A DNA stretch of 64,000 nucleotides, taken from NCBI GenBank assembly GCA_022539475.1, contig VCMS01000035.1, positions 150,436-214,435 of the forward strand. The letters run 5' to 3'. This DNA comes from Gracilaria domingensis (taxonomy: Eukaryota; Rhodophyta; Florideophyceae; Gracilariales; Gracilariaceae). A model generated the notes under the pieces. The model did no database searches, had not been told where the DNA came from, and saw nothing but the letters and a program-made list of their open reading frames with translations. This document shows, in pieces, positions 48,941 to 58,901 of this stretch (its first letter is position 1; the number at the start of each line of letters is the position of its first letter). The translations under genes were made by a program, and so were the position numbers.

Positions 48941-50146
48941 ATGTTATCCACCAGTAGTTCCATCATGAGCAGTGAAGAGCATCGAGGAAACGATGTAGCT
49001 AAGGATCTTGGCACTTCGTCTGTGTGTTACTACTCAGCAGAGAGCAAACTTGAATCTGCTTCGACTTCAAATGGAATCCATCATGGAAATTCGAACAGCA
49101 AAAAGTCTAGAAGAAATGAGACTGAAGGCAATGAATTGCGTTCTACCGATGAGACAAGTGCGCAACCATCTAAAGAAGGCACGACACCACCACCTATGAA
49201 CGAAACCAAAAAACATACAACCAATGAAATCAAAGGGCAGAATCAAGAAAATGGACAATCTCCAACTTCATCAGATGAGCCAACCGCCAGGATAGTTCTT
49301 GTCGGTAACCCGGGAGTTGGCAAATCAACCATTTTGAACACATTGGTGGGAAAAGCAGAGTTTGAGTCAGGACTTTCCTTAGGCGGTGGTCGCACCATGA
49401 AAATGAAGTCCTATAGACAAGGAGAGTATGAATTTGTAGATACGCCAGGACTAGAAGATGTGCAGCATCGTGAGACGGCTGCGAACGAAATATCGCTCGC
49501 TTTGCGCGGACCGGCTGAAGTGATACTAATCTTCATCGTCATGCTAGATGCGGGACGGACACGCGTTACTGATTTGTGTTGCATGGACGTTGTGTTGAGC
49601 GCTCTGGAAGAATGTGGTCTTGATGTTGCTAACAAGCATTCAATTATCATTAACAAATGTGGTCCAGAGATTCACCGAAAACTGGAAGAGGAAGGGAGGG
49701 AAGTTAAGGCCAGTTTCAAATTTGTGCGACCGGTCTATAATATGTCCGCATTAAAACTTGATCCAGAAAAGGAAGAAGAGGACAACACATTGTTGGCTGA
49801 AAAAGATAATCTGATGGATTTCATCCGCAAAGCCCCTTCTCTTAAAATTGATGAAACGCAGAACATACGTGTGGATATTGCTGCTTACGAAGAGAAAAAG
49901 CGTGCCATGGAGGATGAAATTAAGCAACTCCGACAGGCTTTGGGCATGCTTCAAGATGTGCCGGCAGCGTCCAGGGAATTCAGCACACCCAGGGCATCAT
50001 TGCATACATTCGAGGAAGAAGATAGTGCCGATGAGCAGTCAACAAGGAAATCGGATAGCAGGGTGACAGATGCAGTGTGGAACAAGGTAGTTAACATCGC
50101 TGAGCTAGTCATGAAGGTCCCAGGTAAAATAACGAAGCTTGGCTGA
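48941..50146 (+). CDS. AIG1/GIMAP-like P-loop GTPase with disordered N-terminus
   Basis: The 401-residue product has a Ser/Asn/Glu-rich N-terminus (1-115), then the GTPase domain: IVLVGNPGVGKST near 117-129, EFVDTPGLED near 165, and IIINKCG at G4 (NK kept, Asp replaced by Gly). Its domain aligns along its length with the neighbour at 46936-47757 (NPGVGKS-ILN-LVG, GRTR, AANEIS/AAGEIS, VVLSALEE/IVLKAIED), so the two are paralogs. A coiled coil (EEKKRAMEDEIKQLRQALGM) and a hydrophobic/basic end (VVNIAELVMKVPGKITKLG) follow. The ATG at 48941 is used because the longer frame lacks an earlier ATG. Confidence 0.75.
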   Translation: MLSTSSSIMSSEEHRGNDVAKDLGTSSVCYYSAESKLESASTSNGIHHGNSNSKKSRRNETEGNELRSTDETSAQPSKEGTTPPPMNETKKHTTNEIKGQNQENGQSPTSSDEPTARIVLVGNPGVGKSTILNTLVGKAEFESGLSLGGGRTMKMKSYRQGEYEFVDTPGLEDVQHRETAANEISLALRGPAEVILIFIVMLDAGRTRVTDLCCMDVVLSALEECGLDVANKHSIIINKCGPEIHRKLEEEGREVKASFKFVRPVYNMSALKLDPEKEEEDNTLLAEKDNLMDFIRKAPSLKIDETQNIRVDIAAYEEKKRAMEDEIKQLRQALGMLQDVPAASREFSTPRASLHTFEEEDSADEQSTRKSDSRVTDAVWNKVVNIAELVMKVPGKITKLG

Positions 50147-50308
50147 GCGATTGAGCAGGCCATTCACCAGTACCGACAGTGCGATGGCCGTACTTATTTT
50201 CTCATGGATCACGCTCACTGCAATATTTACCTCTTTGCTTCTTCTTCTTCTTTAGTATGGTCTGCAACTCCTTATTGCGAAGAAGCAGGAAAAGTACGCT
50301 ATAGTATT

Positions 50309-51490
50309 CTAAACGTAATTCTCTCTCCTTAAGAAGGCCAAAAATTTCGACGGGTTTTGCTTAATCAGCTCTAACAGAGGTTTGTCTTCTCGCTCTCTTG
50401 GCGGTGGGAGCTCGTTTCGCCGTGAAACACTTGTAAGCGGGCATCGGAAAAGAACGTGTTCGACATTCTTTTTGACGTTTGTACCGCACTCGCACTTCAG
50501 TAGGCGTTGGTTTAAATAAGACGCCACCGGGTGGAGTGCAGGTACGTGTTCCGTGCAGAATTGCGCTAGCACAACTTCCGATCTCCGCGCCTCGCGTTGG
50601 TCTCCAAAAGTTTCCATGCATTGTCCCGCAATGGTTTTGCTCTTTGATTTGAGCTTCAAGATTGCTCTCACGTCTGCATAATCCATCGGAACGTCTGCTT
50701 GAAGACGTAGGGAAATATACAAGCCGCTCTTGGCAAGAGCGTCGACTTTTTCGTTTTGATCTACGCGACAGTGGCTGGGAGTCCAGGATACGTACACTAC
50801 GCAAGTAGAACTGAGCTCATCCAGCTTTGCGGCAAGATGTTGTAGAGTGCTACACTGCTTGCGAAGGTTTCCTTGCAGTCCATCCACGACAGAAAGAGAG
50901 TCTACAAAGAATCGGACAATTCCAGTGACACGACCGCGAAGTTTGTCGATAGAGGCCACTAGTGCTCTTAGTTCGGCTGTGTATGAGCATACATTAATGC
51001 CAGCAGGCACTACTCCACATTCAGGAGTTTCCTCCTTTTTCCAGTAGATCGCAAATGCCCCAGCTGCAACTGGAGACTTCTTGAGGAAATGAATGGGGTG
51101 CGCGTGTCCTTGTGAATCTGTCACTATCGTCTTTTGCGAATTGATGTCGTACGCGTACCGAGAGTCATCGTCATACTGAATCCACAACGCGGGTTGGTGG
51201 GCCCGGGATTTGATGAACTCTTGTACGCATGTCTCGTGCATGCGAGAGAACGACATTTTGTGAACTGTTCCTGCAAACCATCCATCGTTCCAGTCCACTG
51301 CTGCTCTACTTTCCCATTCCTGTTCCTCTCCTTTGAAGTCGCCTACTGATCCGTCACACCACACGTCACAGTCCCCTTTCGGAAGTCTGTCTACGAGATT
51401 CCTAACTGCCTTGCGTTGCGTTTCAATGTCGTCGTCTTTGGTGCAGTCGGCGGCATCAAAGTTGATTGAGGTTAGGCGTAGGACTCCCAT
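50309..51490 (-). CDS. orphan LINE-type RNase H ORF with C-terminal zinc knuckle
   Basis: The 393-residue product is an RNase H domain of the kind at the 3' end of non-LTR retrotransposons. Catalytic residues are in order: D46 (WCDGSVGD), Glu in YTAELRAL, Asp in FFVDSLSVVDGL, and Asp in NEKVDALAK after WTPSHC. A CEC-x8-H-x4-C knuckle (CECGTNVKKNVEHVLFRC) and the typical R-rich end follow. The frame above the ATG runs into a stop after 17 codons and no reverse transcriptase is visible, so it is probably a 5'-truncated insertion; an AAG-repeat tail lies 3' of it (about 50236-50253). All catalytic acids and an open frame are kept, so it is young or under constraint. Confidence 0.75.
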   Translation of the reverse strand: MGVLRLTSINFDAADCTKDDDIETQRKAVRNLVDRLPKGDCDVWCDGSVGDFKGEEQEWESRAAVDWNDGWFAGTVHKMSFSRMHETCVQEFIKSRAHQPALWIQYDDDSRYAYDINSQKTIVTDSQGHAHPIHFLKKSPVAAGAFAIYWKKEETPECGVVPAGINVCSYTAELRALVASIDKLRGRVTGIVRFFVDSLSVVDGLQGNLRKQCSTLQHLAAKLDELSSTCVVYVSWTPSHCRVDQNEKVDALAKSGLYISLRLQADVPMDYADVRAILKLKSKSKTIAGQCMETFGDQREARRSEVVLAQFCTEHVPALHPVASYLNQRLLKCECGTNVKKNVEHVLFRCPLTSVSRRNELPPPREREDKPLLELIKQNPSKFLAFLRRENYV

Positions 51491-51900
51491 TTCTTTATTG
51501 GCATTATAAACATCAACAGGGGTTTTGGAGACTAGAAATTACGCATGTAGTTCTATGTCTTTGGCAAGCATTGACGCAGCAACAGGTTGAACCGGATAGA
51601 TTATGAGTGTATAACGCGAGATTCTAGGCTTTTCTCAATCAGTGTATCTTACGAGTCAGGAAGTTGAATAGAAAGAAAAGCACGATACAGGAGGGGTAAG
51701 GAGGTCGAGAGACTACGCTTAAACATCTCCATCAGCCAAAGCTGCCTTATTCAATAGGCCAGGATGTGACAATGAATTTGCATTCCACGAATGTATAGGA
51801 CCACCATGTCCTGGTGACTGGCATTAGAGCCCTCGCAGTTTCTTTAATATCAGAGTGACGGAAAGGGATTGTTGATGAGATCTGCTGTTGTACTAGTATG
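51491..51900. other. intergenic above the RNase H ORF
   Basis: No gene or reverse-transcriptase remnant recognised. Confidence 0.35.
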
Positions 51901-52548
51901 TCATTCAATTGCTTCTCTTACCTTGAGTCTCGTTCCTAGCCGCCTGGAATCGTCGCTCAAAACGTCAATCACAGCCGCTGCAGTGGACCTCCCTCTCACC
52001 GTGACAAATCCGAAACCTCTCGACCGGCCTGTAACACGATCAACGACGACTCTAGAATCATAAACTTCCCCAAACTCCTCAATTGCCCTTCTCAAGGCGG
52101 CGCTATCAATTCTGGGCGGAAGACCAGATATGTAAAGCTTAACCCGTACATTATTAGGATCTTCTTCACCTTCCCTCTCTCCTTCACTCTTGGCTTCCAC
52201 AAAATCTTGCAGTGGAGTTCCAGTTATGGTCATGGCATCTTTAGCGTGTGCCGTGAAACGATTCCCGCATTGACTGCACTTCACGGTGATTCTTCCCCTC
52301 TCGAGGATTTTGGACGCAGAGACAATCTCATCCGACCCGCAGGATGGACATGTCGAAAATGCTTCGTCCTGGTTGTTGGTGCGACCTCTCCTGGAAGCGT
52401 AAAGGCCTTTGAATCCGTTCAGGTTGCGTGATTTGCGCTTTGCAAATGGCTTGGGAAAGAAGCACCTATTTTTCGTTGATGGGAAGCCAGGCAGAGGATT
52501 GTGGATTGAATAACAATGGTAGTGGAACGCTGTTGGAAGCGCTTCCAT
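51901..52548 (-). CDS. zinc-ribbon plus RRM protein, probable plastid location
   Basis: The 215-residue product starts at the ATG at 52548 (MEALPTAFHYHC). A leader of about 55 residues is basic and Phe/Ser/Pro-rich, transit-like. A zinc ribbon follows (CPSCG near 65, KCSQCGNRF near 90), then a charged linker (EGEREGEED), then one RRM (about 135-213) with RNP2 LYISGL and RNP1 RGFGFVTV. Single-RRM proteins with an organelle leader resemble plastid RNA chaperones, but a zinc ribbon in front is not an arrangement I know well. The frame extends upstream to 52647 without another ATG. Confidence 0.75.
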   Translation of the reverse strand: MEALPTAFHYHCYSIHNPLPGFPSTKNRCFFPKPFAKRKSRNLNGFKGLYASRRGRTNNQDEAFSTCPSCGSDEIVSASKILERGRITVKCSQCGNRFTAHAKDAMTITGTPLQDFVEAKSEGEREGEEDPNNVRVKLYISGLPPRIDSAALRRAIEEFGEVYDSRVVVDRVTGRSRGFGFVTVRGRSTAAAVIDVLSDDSRRLGTRLKVREAIE

Positions 52549-53554
52549 TTCTTGGATTAGTGCGAAGTTAGATGGGGATATGTCGCCGCAAATCCTCGAT
52601 TCTTGAGCAGTGAGAAAGGTTTCGTGCCGATGAATGGTGTTGCGCAATAAGGCTGTGCTACAAAGGAGAATGATGCTTCTGCCTTGTTTTTTGGGTTTAG
52701 ACTTCTACGGTCACAGATTCTCCACGGTCGAACATGTTCTTGAAGCCTGAATTTGAAGGGGAAACTTTCTGTTTCCACAGTATAACGAACGAACGGGACT
52801 CAGTATAACCGGTGGTGTGAAATGCACAAGTTGAATCTCAACAGGATATATCCATTTTGATCCTCGAAATGCCAAGGTCATTTTTTGAGCTCAGAGATTA
52901 CGCATGAGCTCGCTAACTGTCCCTTTTTATCATATGTTACGTATATATGAAGAGGAGGGCTAGCCTTATACCGTGGATAATGTTCAACTTTCCGAAGGAA
53001 ACTCGAATGAGCAATGATCATCGCGGGGCATCATATGATCATGGTGAATATTCGTTCATTCATTTGTTCATCATCCCTCTCTAGTGCTACATGAAATGAT
53101 ATCACATATTCTGTTACTCAAAGAAGATATCATTTGCTCGCGGTCCTGCTCTTATCATGTACAGTCCAGAAACCAATCTCACACATGGCCGAGGTATGAG
53201 TAGCTCTGCGGCGAAACTAAAGGCCCGTAGAGAATTGGAGCACCTCACGACTAAGATTCCCCGAGGACTTCAAAGTACAAGAACGAACTGAGCCAATGGC
53301 GTCAGGGACATTTCGCGATATTGGGGAACAAGAATAGAATTGCGTGACATAAAATATGGGAGAAACGCACACACCTGCCTGACGTCGCAGCAAGTGCATT
53401 CTTCGACGAAGCAGTCTTTTACAAGATGTGAGTTGACGATTGCCATGGTTACTTCAATTTCGAGACAAGGAATCGTAGGCAGGATGTACAGGCCATATCT
53501 ACCGATATGCTACCGACCTGTCTACGAACCTCTGCCAAACATCTTGTCTTCCGT
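52549..53554. other. intergenic, AT-rich, no supported gene
   Basis: Nothing recognisable. Several ATGATCAT-type words cluster near 53010-53050. Confidence 0.35.
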
Positions 53555-56500
53555 TCAGATGTGCTCCGTAAGAGTGTAGGCGTTTGTTACGTCAAATATT
53601 TCGTGCACTACAGGGCCGTTTTCTCGCTCGTAATATATACGCCTTCGTTTCTGGCCTCCGTGGTCATTCTGGGACTGCGAGGGAATGTCTTCAAGCGTTC
53701 CACGATAGCTTTCATAAAGACGATAGTATTCAACCCAACTGCTGCGAATGTCATTGCTTACGTTGGCTTCAGTCCCAAAGAAGTCTACATTTTCTAATGA
53801 GGACATTGTCGTTGGATATTTGCTTTCCAACTCCAGGGTTCCCATGTCTGTGATGTCTCCCAATTGGGAGAGACGGAGACGCTGTTCATGTAAGAGATCG
53901 GCTCTCTTTGTATTTACATGAAGCCCAACATTGCAAGTAGTAGACACATCTTCAGTCTCCGGCAATTGATCATCAAGTCCCGCAGCACATGATTGGTATA
54001 TACCCCTTTCAATGTCAATACTATGGACTAGAAAGCCCCCCTCCTTCTTACCATGCTCAGAATCGTCTTCCACGGGAACATTTATCAAAGGTGTCAAAAA
54101 GTTGAAGTGATCACGCCATTGTTCCATTAGTTCACCACGTCGCTCAAGCTTAGCCTGCGCTCTATCCGCATCCTTCGGTCTCAAGCTGATTTCGTCAAAG
54201 AATCGCATTGGGATTTGGGGAAGCAACTTGAGACTCATCATGTCCGCCTTATTCAAATCTTCTTTTTGACCGTGTGGACGCCGTTCACTGCAGAAAGGGT
54301 CAGATGAAAGTTTCAAATTGCACAACGCCTCCTCGATCGAGTCTGTGGCTATGATGTGATGGATGTAAACAGTATCATTCCTTTGAGCAAAGTTATGGGC
54401 ACGGTTGACAGCCTGGACGTAGGCCGCATTGTGCCATATTGCGTTCAAGAATACAATACGAGTAGCATTGACGAAGCACCAGCCAGCGCCTTCCATCAGT
54501 TCAACACTTGGACCATAGGGAGCAACAAGGACGACACCTTCTTCGCTAGTATTGAACTGCTGAAGTTTCTTCTGGCGCTCGCTTGAATCTTCCTTCAAGT
54601 TTAACCGATGAATCTTTTTTCGAGCCAGGCTGGCATCCTTTCCCAAATTACGAAACACTTCGTCCAGAAGAGATTCTGAGAACACGAAAACAACAAGCCT
54701 CTCATTTTCGGCCATGCACATACCGGCGATTAAACGCAGAGCGTCCAACTTGGCCCACGGCATTGAGTACAGATTAGGATTCTCGAGAATCGGAAGTACG
54801 GCATGAAGCAGACTTGCGTGGAACGGGTTTGTACCCACTGCTGCCCTCTCAATGTCCTTGTTTTGCAGTCTGCATTCTTCATCAACGCTCCGAAAAGCAG
54901 CTACCCCAACACTGGCAAATATAGACAGAAGATGGGCGGCAACGACCGGACTGCACATTCCCCCACGTATGGCTTCAGCTAGGCAGTTTAAAAGTCTCCG
55001 ATATTCGCGACGATGTCCTCTGTGCATGTGGACATGAATGACAGACTCTTGAATATACCTCCCACAATGAAACAGAGTCTTTTCCCGCATCACAAACCTT
55101 GGTCCAAAAGATACCATTGCCAGCTTGTGACGCAGAAATCGATCTATTTGCCGGACCTCATCATCTGACGATAAGTCACGCCTCGCGCTGATAGCCTCTG
55201 TCAATGGTCTCACAAGAGTATTCCAAAACGACTGGCGTGGACCCAAGAACCGTGGACAAGCCCATTCGATAACGGACCATGCGCGGGCAAGGTTTGAAGA
55301 TAGAGGAACACTGGTCATTGCAAGCCTTGCCGGGGTACGGACACTTCGCAGAGCCGAACTCATACGCTCACCCAGTTTGCCTAAGCGACTAGCTTCGTCC
55401 AGAACAAATAGATCTGGACCGGGATCGCAAAGTGCTTTCCTTCCTTGTTCCTTCAGTTCATGATCATCGTTTTCAATCATGAACATGAACGTGGTAAAAG
55501 AGCAGATTAACAAACCACCATGCTCGCGCCACTCACAAACAGAATCGTAACATGACTGCTTCTCAAGGATCTTACCCTGTGCAAAAGTTTTAAAGCAAGC
55601 ACGCGCCCATTCCCATTCGTAAATGCATTCATCTGGAGACACTATTAGTATTTTGAAGTTATCTCTTGGAGAAACATTTCCAATAAGAAGATTAGCGAAT
55701 ACGAAGAGAAGGTGCGCTCGCGGGTATCCTAAACCATGAACAAAGACTGCACCAGAGCATGGGTTTTCTATCAGGTAATACCACAAAAAGCGAAGGGCTT
55801 CAAGGTGAAGTTCATACACTTGACCATCACCCGCACGGAAACATATACTGCAGAGATCCCCTTGCAACTTAACAACGGGCCTGGACGGGTCCGACGGCTG
55901 CCATAAGTTGTATATCTGTCCGTCGTCAGAAGTAGGCTGTTCAGGCCTCCCTGCTTTCGAAGAGAAGTACTTGAAACGTGTTTCAACATCTTTCCCGACT
56001 TGATATTCCCTGTCTAGCTGATACTGTCTGGAATACCGCCTATCTTTGCGCTGTTGCTTCGGGTCAGATTTATGAGAACTGTTCCGTGATTCCGTTGCTC
56101 CACGAGGCCGCTTCTGTGCTACGCGTGTTTGGGATTGCGAGCCTGGTTTCCTCTCTTCGGGAGCACCTGTATTGGAATCGTTTCGTTTTGGAGGGGCAAC
56201 ATCGTCATCGTCAAGACATATTACGTCGTTTGTTTCATTAGATACAGCTGAATGTTGTTTTAGGGTTTCAGAGGCGCGGTGTGGTGGTTCGTTTGATTTG
56301 CTGTTTGAAGAGTTACGTTTTTGATCTCTAGGACTGGGATTGGTTTCCGCATTTTTCCGCTTCTTGCTATACTTCGTATTGTAGATCTGCCACACATCGT
56401 TCACAAATGGCTTGAGACATTCGCTACGGTGAATGTCCTGCTGAAGATATGCGAGGAGGTCGTAAAGTTCTCTCAAACCTGGGATATGCGGTGAAGGAAC

Positions 56501-56908
56501 AAATCCAGGCGGAAGACCAAGAGATTGAACGAGATTAGAAGGCGCGCCGTTGCGAGACTCAGGGGGTACATTGGGAACACGTGGGGTTGCAGAAGGACGA
56601 AATGCCGGTGTTCGAGGGGCTGGTGCAGCCGGTTTGGACTTGGAAGCAGGGGCAGGTGTCGTATCGGATGCAGGAAGTGGCGGAGGAGGCACGGAGCGTA
56701 GCAGCGGACGTACAGGAATCGCCAGTGAAGGGGTTTGAACAGTAGGAACGCTCGTGGGAACGAGCGGGGCCGAAGAACCGGAGCCAGAAGAAGACAGCGT
56801 GGGCTGGATACGCTGAGTAGGCTGTGCGGGGAGAGACGTGCGTCGACGCGGTGCATTCTGCAGAAGAGGGCGGTCGCTCTTGCGACGACTTGGCTGGAAG
56901 GCTCCCAT
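53555..56908 (-). CDS. SNF2/RAD54-like protein with degenerate ATPase motifs
   Basis: The 1117-residue product has a Pro/Ser-rich N-terminus (1-150), a Lys/Arg/Ser-rich linker with an acidic DDDDVAPP patch, and a helicase-like core from about 330 to 880. Motif I reads VFVHGLGYPRAHLL near 391, where active SNF2 proteins have GLGKT, so the Walker Lys is missing. Motif II is VLDEASRLGKLG near 504 (DEAS, not DEAH). Motif VI is QAVNRAHNFAQRNDTVYIHH near 834, where QxxxRxxRxGQ is expected. The order and spacing still match the ATRX/DRD1/CLSY branch. It looks like a non-catalytic chromatin scaffold. The ATG at 56908 is clear. Confidence 0.7.
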   Translation of the reverse strand: MGAFQPSRRKSDRPLLQNAPRRRTSLPAQPTQRIQPTLSSSGSGSSAPLVPTSVPTVQTPSLAIPVRPLLRSVPPPPLPASDTTPAPASKSKPAAPAPRTPAFRPSATPRVPNVPPESRNGAPSNLVQSLGLPPGFVPSPHIPGLRELYDLLAYLQQDIHRSECLKPFVNDVWQIYNTKYSKKRKNAETNPSPRDQKRNSSNSKSNEPPHRASETLKQHSAVSNETNDVICLDDDDVAPPKRNDSNTGAPEERKPGSQSQTRVAQKRPRGATESRNSSHKSDPKQQRKDRRYSRQYQLDREYQVGKDVETRFKYFSSKAGRPEQPTSDDGQIYNLWQPSDPSRPVVKLQGDLCSICFRAGDGQVYELHLEALRFLWYYLIENPCSGAVFVHGLGYPRAHLLFVFANLLIGNVSPRDNFKILIVSPDECIYEWEWARACFKTFAQGKILEKQSCYDSVCEWREHGGLLICSFTTFMFMIENDDHELKEQGRKALCDPGPDLFVLDEASRLGKLGERMSSALRSVRTPARLAMTSVPLSSNLARAWSVIEWACPRFLGPRQSFWNTLVRPLTEAISARRDLSSDDEVRQIDRFLRHKLAMVSFGPRFVMREKTLFHCGRYIQESVIHVHMHRGHRREYRRLLNCLAEAIRGGMCSPVVAAHLLSIFASVGVAAFRSVDEECRLQNKDIERAAVGTNPFHASLLHAVLPILENPNLYSMPWAKLDALRLIAGMCMAENERLVVFVFSESLLDEVFRNLGKDASLARKKIHRLNLKEDSSERQKKLQQFNTSEEGVVLVAPYGPSVELMEGAGWCFVNATRIVFLNAIWHNAAYVQAVNRAHNFAQRNDTVYIHHIIATDSIEEALCNLKLSSDPFCSERRPHGQKEDLNKADMMSLKLLPQIPMRFFDEISLRPKDADRAQAKLERRGELMEQWRDHFNFLTPLINVPVEDDSEHGKKEGGFLVHSIDIERGIYQSCAAGLDDQLPETEDVSTTCNVGLHVNTKRADLLHEQRLRLSQLGDITDMGTLELESKYPTTMSSLENVDFFGTEANVSNDIRSSWVEYYRLYESYRGTLEDIPSQSQNDHGGQKRRRIYYERENGPVVHEIFDVTNAYTLTEHI

Positions 56909-57316
56909 GGAAAGAAGGTGCGTGGCTGGTGGAAGAGACGACTGTGGTAGAAGGGGGCGTGGATACTATCGCAAGCTGAGATGGGTCTCAAAAGGTACGA
57001 AGCGTACAACGGCAGGAGATAAGCAAAGTTGGTAAAAAAGTTTAGGAGGCGAGTCTGCCACTGCAAGCGTTTGGATCGACAGGTGCGGGGGCGAGTATGG
57101 TTTGGATGTTGGCGCCAAATTGGCACCACGCTGTAAACTTGTAAGTTCTTGATTGGGTGTAAAGCCGAACTTGATCCCCAACCAAAGAGAGTACGTGATG
57201 AAGAGAGATCAAACGAGTGATGCATCGACGACACCGCCCATCGACCCCGCCGAAATCTGCTATCACTATGATATGCGTATCACTGCGCTGCTGTGGGATA
57301 ATTCCGCCTAAAATAT
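56909..57316. other. upstream of the SNF2-like gene
   Basis: About 400 bp, no gene or TATA box recognised. Confidence 0.35.
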
Positions 57317-57835
57317 ATGAACAGTCATCGCCGAGAGATGCTCCCAGAATGTACCGGAGGTACTACCAGGGGTAAGCGTAGTGAGCATCATGGGGAACGA
57401 CATGCACGACGTGATTCGTTATCCACTCCAAACCAAATCACACATATATCAATTTGGCATCGTTACCGAGCGGTCGGAAGAGGCTTTGGAGGATTAGCTC
57501 TATCAAGGTATATTCTTTGGTGCGCAATTTTGCAAAGATTACTTCGGTGCTTGCCTGCGTATAACTGCGCGCTGCTGCCGAATACTTCAGGTTCAAAATC
57601 CATGAACGGTCATCGGCGAGAGAATCTACCAAAATGTGCAAAAGGCACCAAGCGCAGTGGGCATCGTGGGGAACGACAGGCGCGACGTGATTCGCTATTT
57701 GCCCCAATCCATTTGGGATCGTTACCGAGCGGTCGGAAGAAGTCTTGGAGGGCAAGCTTTATCAAGGTTGCATTCTTCTGCTTGCACTTTTGCAAGGATT
57801 AGTATGCTGCTCGCCTCGCTGGAATACTATCGACG
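57317..57835 (+). repeat. two tandem copies of a ~270-bp non-coding segment
   Basis: Copy 1 starts at 57317 and copy 2 at 57602, 285 bp apart. Copy 2 lacks about 19 bp. The best-conserved block is TCGTTACCGAGCGGTCGGAA, identical in both (57466 and 57719 onward), and a second is GGGGAACGACA followed by GACGTGATTCG. Frames are not kept between copies, so constraint is not at protein level. The conserved block resembles a tRNA A-box, but no cloverleaf can be folded. Confidence 0.6.
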
Positions 57836-58327
57836 CGTATCTGAAGTGAATGTCTCAATAAAGTGATTGAGACAAAGGAAGCACACCTGCAATCTGCTTC
57901 TCTACTATTTCACGGCGGGTTGTCGTACAAGATGCTGCACGTCGTCCGAGACATATTTGAAGATAAAACGCGCAACATGCCTGTCTATCCGAACTTGTCA
58001 GCAACCTCCAAAGTCATACTAATTCCCCGTACTTTGGCCGCATGGCGCGCTTTTGTCACGTCTGAAGCTGCAGCTTCACTGACAATCTATACATTCTATC
58101 TGTCTCAGCGCGTATCCGCCCCTTCGCGAGATTCCGAGTCCCGCCAATATCTTTCAACCTGGAGTTACTTGGAATGCGGTGTGACGTTTACCAGGAATCT
58201 AGTGGCGCACCCTCACGCTCTGTAGCCGCAGGGGGTTTCCTGCTTAGCATACCACAACCGGGTTCTCAGCTGGAACCAACGATATCTTTGGTACCGCCAC
58301 CGCTCACGCCAACGTTCCCAGCTCGGA
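57836..58327. other. intergenic
   Basis: No supported gene. Confidence 0.35.
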
Positions 58328-58901
58328 ATGGACGGACGGACTGACTACACGCATGCAACCTTCTCCGCTGTTACCTCGACCAGTTTCTTCTCCAACATGG
58401 AGGACTACGGGTCAGAAACTCAACCGCTTTCCCACCAGGAGTCCCAAAAAGAACTGAATCGAGACCCGCAACACAACTTCAAAATAGTTCACAACGAGGC
58501 AGAGCCCGTCGCTGCGAACGAGCAACATACAAACGCGAACCTGCAACATTTTGAAACTTCAAACACCGACAAGCAATCACTATGTTCCCAAGCTTCAGAA
58601 TTCCTGTCTCAGGACAGTCAGTGCGCTACCATGAACATCAGAAACAACGAGCAGAATCAGCTGACAATACCGCTTAAAGAAGAAATTCAGAAGCTGGCAC
58701 GAGCAAAAAGGAATAGAGAGGCCGCCTACGATCACGTGCAAAGAACAAGATAAGGCAATTGCGGTCGAAGAGGATGCTAGGAAAAGCTTAGCTCTGAGTG
58801 CTCAGCTGCAAGACATGCTCGAGTTTCTTCTCACTCGGTTACGCAGCCAATCTGCAACGGAGATTGTTACACAACATGGCAAACAAAACACGACCTCTTA
58901 A
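58328..58901 (+). CDS. Gln/Asn-rich protein with C-terminal helix, apparently frameshifted
   Basis: Not recognised. The first frame (ATG 58328, or 58397) encodes 141 residues, Gln/Glu/Asn-rich, ending KEEIQKLARAKRNREAAYDHV and a stop at 58753. The +1 frame from about 58735 carries on as a heptad-like helix (CKEQDKAIAVEEDARKSL, LSAQLQDMLEFLLTRL) to a stop at 58901. Joined, the helix would be continuous. The KRNREAA word followed by a leucine-containing helix is reminiscent of a bZIP, but the invariant Arg is absent. A real frameshift, sequence error or pseudogene are all possible. Confidence 0.4.

Noticed and set aside
57460..57600. Possible tRNA gene (A-box-like TTACCGAGCGGTC and B-box-like GGTTCAAAATCC)
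   Set aside because: The boxes are about 125 bp apart, the B-box has one base too many, and no acceptor or anticodon stem can be formed.
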